From the NCBI GenBank assembly GCA_030604345.1, contig JAUVWB010000047.1:1-8829 (forward strand): a DNA stretch of 8,829 nt, in the 5' to 3' direction. Below are positions 1-4,813 of the stretch, in pieces. How positions within the stretch are numbered: position 1 is the first letter of the stretch; each line of letters starts with the position of its first letter. Source of the stretch: Desulfofustis sp. GTDB taxonomy: Bacteria; Desulfobacterota; Desulfobulbia; Desulfobulbales; Desulfocapsaceae. The notes beneath the pieces are model-generated. The model saw only the letters and a program-made list of their open reading frames with translations. It ran no database searches and was not told the DNA's origin. Both the position numbers and the translations under genes were made by a program.

Positions 1-271
1 ACCCAGTGCCGGCGGCACTGAAACGGCAAAACCAGCGACAGGAAGCGGTTGAAGCGGTCAAGCGGGTACCGGGAGTACCCAACCGACCAAACCACCGGCA
101 GCAGGCAGCGGCTGAAGCGGCCAGACGGGTACCGGGAGTACCCAACCGGCCGCACCACCCGCCACCGGGAGTGGCTGAAGCGGGAGTAAAGGCAGCGCCG
201 GGAGCGCTGATCAACAGCCCGCCGAGCAACCAGAGGAACAAAAACCCAAGAAGAGCGGCTGAAGCGGTTGA
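1..271 (+). CDS. Multi-selenocysteine RiPP precursor peptide, 3' part (TGA recoded; 5' end outside window)
   Basis: Reading from base 2, 89 sense codons run to a TGA stop at 269-271 if four in-frame TGAs (50, 113, 176, 260) are read as selenocysteine. Visible residues U17, U38, U59 and U87 all sit in SG-U-SG; the first three are in GSGUSG. The rest is Gly/Ser/Thr/Pro/Gln/Ala with no hydrophobic core, as expected of a peptide substrate rather than a folded enzyme. Codons 17-37 and 38-58 are a 63-base tandem repeat differing at 12 bases and 4 residues. The last segment is charged (QPEEQKPKK) and ends U-S-G-stop. No ATG, GTG or TTG start lies in this frame before the first TGA, so the start and leader are upstream of the window. 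Each internal TGA has a SECIS-like hairpin, and a radical SAM/SPASM maturase follows at 400. I infer a selenocysteine-bearing ribosomal peptide modified by that enzyme. Alternative: non-coding repeat DNA, which the phased hairpins and conserved flanks argue against. Confidence 0.82.
56..88 (+). promoter_or_regulatory. SECIS-like hairpin 1 (for TGA 50-52)
   Basis: The stem GGGTAC (64-69) pairs perfectly with GTACCC (75-80) around the loop CGGGA (70-74). An outer stem GGTC (56-59) pairs with GACC (85-88) across a symmetric 4x4 internal loop. The apical loop begins 17 nt after the TGA and has G as its second base. As I recall them, bacterial SECIS rules ask for a loop about 16-37 nt after the UGA with G in the first two loop positions, so this fits. 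It would recruit SelB-Sec-tRNA. It lacks the bulged U of the E. coli fdhF element. Confidence 0.75.
119..151 (+). promoter_or_regulatory. SECIS-like hairpin 2 (for TGA 113-115)
   Basis: This has the same upper stem and loop as hairpin 1, exactly 63 nt downstream: GGGTAC (127-132), loop CGGGA (133-137), GTACCC (138-143). The outer stem is GGCC (119-122) with GGCC (148-151). Relative to hairpin 1, T58 has become C121 and its partner A86 has become G149. This is a compensatory T-A to C-G change that keeps the pair while the A-to-G alters an amino acid (Thr to Ala). The loop starts 17 nt after the TGA. Confidence 0.75.
193..209 (+). promoter_or_regulatory. SECIS-like hairpin 3 (for TGA 176-178)
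   Basis: CAGCGC (193-198) pairs with GCGCTG (204-209) around the loop CGGGA (199-203). The loop is identical to hairpins 1 and 2, but the stem is different throughout, so structure and loop are kept while the stem sequence is not. The loop starts 20 nt after the TGA. No outer stem as clear as in copies 1 and 2 was found. Confidence 0.72.
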
Positions 272-276
272 CCAAC

Positions 277-290
277 CGTGCGGTCGCACG
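277..290 (+). promoter_or_regulatory. SECIS-like hairpin 4 (for TGA 260-262), located after the stop codon
   Basis: CGTGC (277-281) pairs with GCACG (286-290) around the loop GGTC (282-285), the same apical GGUC as in the E. coli fdhF SECIS as I remember it. The loop starts 19 nt after TGA 260-262, within the range of the other three, but only 10 nt after TGA 269-271, so the latter should terminate. The hairpin lies entirely in the 3' untranslated region and is not explained by coding constraint. A competing small hairpin (265-269 with 274-278) is possible. Confidence 0.68.
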
Positions 291-299
291 ACAGCCGAA

Positions 300-330
300 G
301 TGTCGCTGCTGCGGATCGCGGCAGCGACAC
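300..330 (+). terminator. Strong 14-bp hairpin between precursor and maturase genes (possible attenuator)
   Basis: Bases 300-313 pair with 317-330 around the 3-base loop GAT, with one T-G wobble (310 with 320). The following sequence (331-346) is pyrimidine-rich but has no run of T, so it is not a classical intrinsic terminator. Between a peptide gene and its modifying enzyme it could stabilise the upstream message or partly terminate it, giving more precursor than enzyme. That role is inference. Confidence 0.4.
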
Positions 331-399
331 CGGTCACCTCTTCATCCATCGGCCGTTTACCTGCCAGAACGTCCATCTTCACCTTGAACAAACCGGTCG

Positions 400-1947
400 A
401 TGCCTCCGGATCTCATTCAGATCTTCCCCGTCAGCAGCACCCTGCTTCCCGATGATTTCGTCTGCCCGCCAGCCGATGCGCTTCCGCACCTCATCCGGAG
501 CTCGGCCACGCTATCGAGACGCCACCCCTATCTGGCCGATCTCGCTGAAATAGAACTGCAGATCCACGAACTCAACCAACGCCCGCCGGCCTCACCCAAA
601 ACCGTCGAACATCTGCAGATCCGACCGGGAGTCACGTTGCTGGAAGTTGGCTGGAACAGCTTGCCGGAACTCATCAATAATCAGCAGATCGAACCGCAAG
701 CTGAATCATCTCTGATTCTGCTGGTCCCGCCGACCGCCACCGCCCCCAGCCGTGCCCTGACCCCCAGCGGCCACCAACTACTGGCCATGAAGATTGCCGT
801 CGAACACCTGGACCCCAAAACCGTAGCCGCCGAAGGCAATGTTCCGGTAGGCGTGATCGATCGGCTCATTACCGCCGCTGTCCGGGACGGTCTGTTGCTC
901 GCACCGGCGCCCGCCCTGGTCCGACCGCCGTCTTTCTTCCCGGCCGAACCGCGCTTTCACCACCGGCTCAGGGCCGATGTTTTCACACTGCAATGGCACA
1001 TCACCCAGGCCTGCGACCTGCTCTGTCGTCACTGTTACGACCGCAGCAGCAGGACTGCCGTTTCCGCCGATCAGGGGAGGCTGGTCCTCGATCGGTTCTA
1101 CGATTTCTGCCAGGCCAATCACGTTCGCGGGCAAGTCAGCTTCACCGGCGGCAACCCGTTGCTCCATCGCCATTTTTTCGATCTCTATCGGGGCGCGGCG
1201 GAACGCGGCTTCATGGTCGCCATCCTGGGCAACCCGACTGATCGCCAGACCCTCGAATCCCTCGTTGCCCTGACCAAACCGGAGTTCTATCAGGTCAGCC
1301 TGGAGGGTCTGCCGGAACATAACGATTTCATCCGCGGCATCGGTCATTTCCAGCGGGTCATGGCCTTTCTCGACGTGGCCCGGGAACTGCGCATCTACAC
1401 CATGGTCATGCTCACCCTGACCCGAGACAATCAGGATCAGGTGTTGCCCCTGGCAGAGATGCTGCGCCATCGCGTCGATCTGTTCACCTTCAACCGTCTG
1501 GCCATGATGGGCGAGGGAGCAGCACTGGCCTCCGCTCCGGTGGAAAATTATCAAACCTTTCTTACGAAGTACCTGCAGGCCGCTGCCGAAAACCCGATCA
1601 TGAGCCTCAAGGATAGCCTCTTCAACATCATCCTCGACCAGGACGGCCGCCCGCCTGGCGGCGGTTGCGCCGGATTCGGTTGCGGAGCGGCCTTCAATTT
1701 CGTCTCCCTGCTCCCGGACGGGGAGGTACACGCCTGCCGCAAGCTCCCCTCCCTGCTCGGCAACCTCCATGAACAGACTCTACTGGAGATTTACCGCAGT
1801 CCCCTGGCGGCCGCTTTCCGCCAAGGCAGCTCCGCCTGCCGCCCCTGCCCCCTGCGTCCGGTCTGTCGGGGCTGCCCTGCGGTTGTCGCCGGACTCGGCG
1901 GCGATATTTTCACCACTATCGACCCTTATTGTTTTTACCGCCGCTGA
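400..1947 (+). CDS. Radical SAM/SPASM peptide maturase (selenobiotic-type)
   Basis: This 515-residue protein is predicted to modify the selenopeptide encoded just upstream. C205, C209 and C212 form the CxxxCxxC that binds the radical SAM 4Fe-4S cluster, followed by the SAM-binding stretch FTGGNP at 248-253. A C-terminal SPASM-type region carries C423, C428, C446, C480, C483, C489, C492 and C511, enough for two auxiliary Fe-S clusters. About 190 residues precede the radical SAM core. Residues 120-170 look like a small helical or winged-helix segment that could serve as a PqqD-like peptide-recognition domain. SPASM enzymes of RiPP pathways form thioether, C-C or similar crosslinks; Cys/Sec-directed chemistry here is inference. 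From memory the architecture fits the NCBIfam 'selenobiotic family peptide radical SAM maturase'. ATG 400 is the only ATG/GTG/TTG between the in-frame stop at 385-387 and the conserved region, but no convincing Shine-Dalgarno precedes it. It begins 128 bases after the peptide stop. Confidence 0.9.
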   Translation: MPPDLIQIFPVSSTLLPDDFVCPPADALPHLIRSSATLSRRHPYLADLAEIELQIHELNQRPPASPKTVEHLQIRPGVTLLEVGWNSLPELINNQQIEPQAESSLILLVPPTATAPSRALTPSGHQLLAMKIAVEHLDPKTVAAEGNVPVGVIDRLITAAVRDGLLLAPAPALVRPPSFFPAEPRFHHRLRADVFTLQWHITQACDLLCRHCYDRSSRTAVSADQGRLVLDRFYDFCQANHVRGQVSFTGGNPLLHRHFFDLYRGAAERGFMVAILGNPTDRQTLESLVALTKPEFYQVSLEGLPEHNDFIRGIGHFQRVMAFLDVARELRIYTMVMLTLTRDNQDQVLPLAEMLRHRVDLFTFNRLAMMGEGAALASAPVENYQTFLTKYLQAAAENPIMSLKDSLFNIILDQDGRPPGGGCAGFGCGAAFNFVSLLPDGEVHACRKLPSLLGNLHEQTLLEIYRSPLAAAFRQGSSACRPCPLRPVCRGCPAVVAGLGGDIFTTIDPYCFYRR

Positions 1948-2049
1948 CGGCTCGGGAACTCGACCGCGAACGCACAAGACCGTCACCTCGTCATCGTGAA
2001 GAAGGGGACGAAGGGTAAACGGATCGACGGGCATGGTTGCTCATATGCT

Positions 2050-2080
2050 GCGAAACCCCAGAGGATTCGCTGTTTTTTTT
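2050..2080 (+). terminator. Intrinsic terminator-like hairpin with T8 tract
   Basis: GCGAA (2050-2054) pairs with TTCGC (2066-2070), with a possible inner CC/GG pairing, followed two bases later by eight T residues (2073-2080). It lies about 100 bases after the maturase stop and about 150 before the nfeD start, so it probably ends the peptide/maturase transcript. The stem is short, so strength is uncertain. The AT-rich stretch 2073-2108 could also hold the promoter of the next operon, but I see no clear -35/-10 pair. Confidence 0.5.
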
Positions 2081-2231
2081 CGCAATTTTTAATCATTTCA
2101 TGCACAATGGATTGGCCACGGCAATCTGTCAACCCGGCAACGGCACCACGAACACTTCCCCCGGAACAGACAAAACGGCACCGTCACCATCGTAAACAAC
2201 CTCTCATCATCCTGGGCAACGGAATACGGAC

Positions 2232-2681
2232 ATGGTAATTCTTTGGTGGTATTGGCTGATCTTCGGTATGCTGCTGATGCTTGGCGAGCTCTTCATCCCC
2301 AGCTTCACCCTCTTCTGGTTCGGCTTGGCCGCTTTACTGCTGGGGGTGATCCTCTATTTCCTGCCGGACCTGAGCCTCCCAACCCAATTGGTCTGCTGGA
2401 CCGCCGGCAGTATCGTCTTTACCGCGCTGTGGTTCAAGTATTTCAAACCGACCATGATCGACCGGACCAAGGCCGGGATCTCCCGTGAAGCGGTCACCGG
2501 CCAGACCGGCATCGTCGTCAAACCGCCTCAAGACGACCTTCGGGGTGTCGTTCGGTTCGCCCTGCCGCTACTCGGTAACGACGAATGGGAATTCATCGCT
2601 ACCGAAACCTGCCAGGTCGGGGACCGCGTGGAAGTAACCGACGTCTCGGGCAACACCCTGGTTGTCAGACGCAAGCCATAA
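2232..2681 (+). CDS. NfeD-family membrane protein (short form)
   Basis: This 149-residue inner-membrane protein has three or so hydrophobic segments in its first half (roughly residues 3-20, 22-46 and 52-68). A soluble C-terminal domain (about 80-149) contains the GQTGIV start and the GDRVEVTDVSGNTLVV end typical of the NfeD OB-fold. There is no N-terminal ClpP-like protease domain, so it is the short form, like E. coli YbbJ. Short NfeD proteins are nearly always encoded beside an SPFH/stomatin partner and are thought to bind it in membrane microdomains. Here the SPFH gene starts 32 bases downstream, matching that rule. The ATG at 2232 has only weak GGA-type upstream complementarity; the start is supported by the immediate transmembrane segment. 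It is probably the first gene of a five-gene unit. Confidence 0.9.
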   Translation: MVILWWYWLIFGMLLMLGELFIPSFTLFWFGLAALLLGVILYFLPDLSLPTQLVCWTAGSIVFTALWFKYFKPTMIDRTKAGISREAVTGQTGIVVKPPQDDLRGVVRFALPLLGNDEWEFIATETCQVGDRVEVTDVSGNTLVVRRKP

Positions 2682-2713
2682 CCATCATAACCGTCCCGGG
2701 GAGGAAATCATTT

Positions 2714-3574
2714 ATGGAAATCGGCGCCCTATACACGGCCTTCGTATTCACCCTGATCGTCATCGTCACCCTGTTCAAAGGGGTACGTATCGTCCCGCAG
2801 GGTTCAAAATGGGTGGTTCAGCGACTCGGCAAGTATCATTCAACTCTGTCCCCGGGTCTTAATTTCATCATCCCCTATTTCGACAAGGTTGCTTACAAGG
2901 TCACCACCAAGGATATCGTTCTCGACATCCCCAGCCAGGATGTGATCACCATGGACAACGTGGTCATCATCGCCAACGCCGTCGCCTTCATCAACATAGT
3001 TCACCCGGAAAAAGCGGTTTACGGGGTGGAAAATTACATCGTCGCCATCCAAAATTTGGTCCAGACATCGCTCCGTTCAATCATCGGTGAAATGCAGCTC
3101 GATGACGCCCTGTCGAGCCGGGACACCATCAAGGCCAAATTGAAGACCTCCATCTCCGACGACATTTCCGACTGGGGCATCACCTTGAAAACGGTGGAGA
3201 TCCAGGACATCAACCCAAGCCCGACCATGCAAAAGGCCATGGAGGAGCAAGCGGCCGCCGAGCGACAGCGCCGCGCCACCGTTACCCGGGCCGACGGTGA
3301 GAAGCAGGCCGCCATCCTCGAGGCCGAAGGACGGCTTGAAGCCTCGAGAAGAGACGCCCAGGCCAAGATCGTCCTCGCCGATGCCAGCCAGCAGGCGATC
3401 GAAAAGGTTACCCAGGCGATCAAGGATCAAGAATTACCGGTCATGTACCTGCTCGGGGAAAAGTACATCGAGAGCATCCGGGCCATGGCCACCAGTGCCA
3501 ACGGCAAGACCATCGTCCTGCCGGCCGATATCCCGGCCGCCGTTCGCGGGATCATGGGAGGGGTAACCAAGTGA
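2714..3574 (+). CDS. SPFH/Band 7 (stomatin/slipin-like) membrane protein
   Basis: This 286-residue protein has an N-terminal transmembrane anchor (residues 5-22). The SPFH domain follows (about 23-180; note VRIVPQGSKWVVQRLGKY and the LRSIIGEMQLDDALSSRD segment around 120-136). An Ala/Glu/Arg-rich coiled coil (about 176-235, with EEQAAAERQRRA and EKQAAILEAEG) precedes a short C-terminal tail. It resembles QmcA (YbbK) and other stomatin-like proteins that form large membrane-bound rings and organise membrane domains, usually with the adjacent NfeD. ATG 2714 was chosen because GGGGAGG lies at 2698-2704, nine bases upstream, and the anchor follows at once; an open frame extends further 5' but overlaps nfeD and lacks such a site. 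Its TGA overlaps the GTG start of the next gene, implying coupled translation. Confidence 0.93.
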   Translation: MEIGALYTAFVFTLIVIVTLFKGVRIVPQGSKWVVQRLGKYHSTLSPGLNFIIPYFDKVAYKVTTKDIVLDIPSQDVITMDNVVIIANAVAFINIVHPEKAVYGVENYIVAIQNLVQTSLRSIIGEMQLDDALSSRDTIKAKLKTSISDDISDWGITLKTVEIQDINPSPTMQKAMEEQAAAERQRRATVTRADGEKQAAILEAEGRLEASRRDAQAKIVLADASQQAIEKVTQAIKDQELPVMYLLGEKYIESIRAMATSANGKTIVLPADIPAAVRGIMGGVTK

Positions 3575-4782
3575 CGCTGGACCCAAGAATGCTCGCGGCT
3601 CCCGCTTGTTCCATCCACCGGTTGCTGCTGCTCCTAGGAATCCTGCTCGGCTTCTGCCCGGGCCTGGCAACAGCCGCTGCATCCCCCGGCAATCCTTCCG
3701 TACGGCCCAACTCGATCATCCTCGGTCAGTCCTGTGCTCTCAGCGGCCCGACCCGGAACCATGGCCTGGAAATGCGCGCCGGCCTGCTGGCGGCCTTTGC
3801 CCATATCAACGAACGCGGCGGCGTCAAGGGGCGATCGATTCAGCTGGTGAGTCTCGACGACGGATATGAACCGGACAAAGCGGTGAAAAATACCATCAAG
3901 CTGATCACCGAAGAGGATGTCTTCCTGCTGATCGGCGAAGTGGGCACGCCAACCTCGAAAGCGGTGATCCCGATTGTCGAGGAGTTCGAGATCCCGTTCT
4001 TTGCCCCCTTTACCGGCGCCGAACTGCTTCGTGAACCGTTTCGTCGTTATGTCATCAATGTGCGGGCCAGCTATTACCAGGAGATGGAGGCGCTCGCCGC
4101 CTATCTGATCGATCAGCAGAAGCTGCAGCGGGTTGCCTGTTTCTACCAGAACGACAGCTATGGGCTCACCGGACTGCAGGGCATCGAGTTGGCTCTGGCC
4201 CGCCGCGGCATGGAACTGGTCAGCAAAGGGGCCTACGAGCGCAACACGCTGGCGGTAATGGGCGGAATCCGCGACATCTACCGCGCCGACCCGCAAGCGG
4301 TGGTAATGGTCGGCGCTTATCCGGCCTGCGCCGAATTTATCAAACTGAGTAAGGTCAAGATGAACCGGGATCTACCTTTTTGCAACATCTCCTTCGTCGG
4401 TACCGAGAGCTTGAAAAAGGCCCTCGGCGCTTACGGTGAGAATGTTATCGTTTCTCAGGTGGTACCCCACCCGTTGAGCAACGAAATCAGCTTGATTCGC
4501 GAGTACCAGGAATCCATGAGCGTGTACCAGCACGACGCACCGATCAGTTTCATCAGTCTCGAAGGCTATATCGCCGGCAAGCTGTTCGCCCAGATCGCCA
4601 CCGCCGTACCCGGCGAATTGACCAGGGAAGCTTTCATCAGCACCATGCAGGAGGTCGGCAGCTTCGATCTGGGCGGCATCACTTTACAATTCGGCCCCGG
4701 CGATCACCAGGGAATGGATTCGGTCTTTCTCACCACCATCTTTCCCGAGATCGTCAAAATTGAAGACAACAACCACCCATGA
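3571..4782 (+). CDS. Periplasmic ligand-binding protein, Leu/Ile/Val (Peripla_BP_6) type
   Basis: This 403-residue secreted protein has a basic/hydrophobic signal peptide (R17 then LLLLLGILLGF, likely cleaved after the Ala-rich ATAAA at 33-37). The mature part begins with IILGQSCALSGP, the typical first strand of type-1 branched-chain amino acid binding proteins. GLEMRAGLLAAFAHINERGG, VKGRSIQLVSLDDGYEPDKAV and LLIGEVGTPTSKAVIPI follow in family order. In this family the ligand is an amino acid, amide, urea or small organic acid; which one cannot be read here. No LivHMGF-type permease or ATPase genes flank it, and a Cache histidine kinase follows, so a sensing role is plausible. The GTG start at 3571 overlaps the SPFH stop by four bases and has GGGAGGGG about seven bases upstream; an in-frame ATG at 3589 is a weaker alternative. 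Confidence 0.88.
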   Translation: MTLDPRMLAAPACSIHRLLLLLGILLGFCPGLATAAASPGNPSVRPNSIILGQSCALSGPTRNHGLEMRAGLLAAFAHINERGGVKGRSIQLVSLDDGYEPDKAVKNTIKLITEEDVFLLIGEVGTPTSKAVIPIVEEFEIPFFAPFTGAELLREPFRRYVINVRASYYQEMEALAAYLIDQQKLQRVACFYQNDSYGLTGLQGIELALARRGMELVSKGAYERNTLAVMGGIRDIYRADPQAVVMVGAYPACAEFIKLSKVKMNRDLPFCNISFVGTESLKKALGAYGENVIVSQVVPHPLSNEISLIREYQESMSVYQHDAPISFISLEGYIAGKLFAQIATAVPGELTREAFISTMQEVGSFDLGGITLQFGPGDHQGMDSVFLTTIFPEIVKIEDNNHP

Positions 4783-4813
4783 CCTGAACGGCACACGGAT
4801 CGCTCGATTGGAC

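Larger units (their letters stand above)
44..175 (+). repeat. 63-bp tandem repeat unit encoding USGQxGTGSTQPxxPPAxGSG
   Basis: Two full in-frame copies, 50-112 and 113-175, match at 51 of 63 bases. The sequence before the first copy (about 26-49, encoding AKPATGSG) resembles the end of a unit, so further copies may lie to the left of the window. After 176 the unit degenerates and the next TGA is 84 bases on. Each unit carries one TGA and one hairpin, so gaining or losing a unit adds or removes one selenocysteine without shifting frame. Confidence 0.85.

Noticed and set aside
269..271. Fifth TGA as another selenocysteine
   Set aside because: Its distance to the only downstream hairpin loop is 10 nt, shorter than the 17-20 nt of the other four, and the frame beyond it loses the Gly/Ser repeat character.
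6..455. 149-codon + strand ORF, Arg/Pro-rich, with VPGVPNRP repeats
   Set aside because: It is the +1-shifted shadow of the TGA-interrupted selenopeptide; its repeats only reflect the 63-base DNA repeat, and it runs through the hairpin and past the maturase start.
778..1770. 330-codon minus-strand ORF
   Set aside because: It is antisense to the radical SAM gene, with no recognisable motifs; the + strand carries conserved Cys motifs across the same bases.
2109..2126. Sigma-54-like promoter before nfeD
   Set aside because: A TGGCC-type half is present, but no TTGC-type -12 element follows at the required spacing.
2585..2713. 5' extension of the SPFH frame into nfeD
   Set aside because: The added residues overlap nfeD, resemble no SPFH N-terminus, and a strong GGGGAGG site precedes the ATG at 2714.
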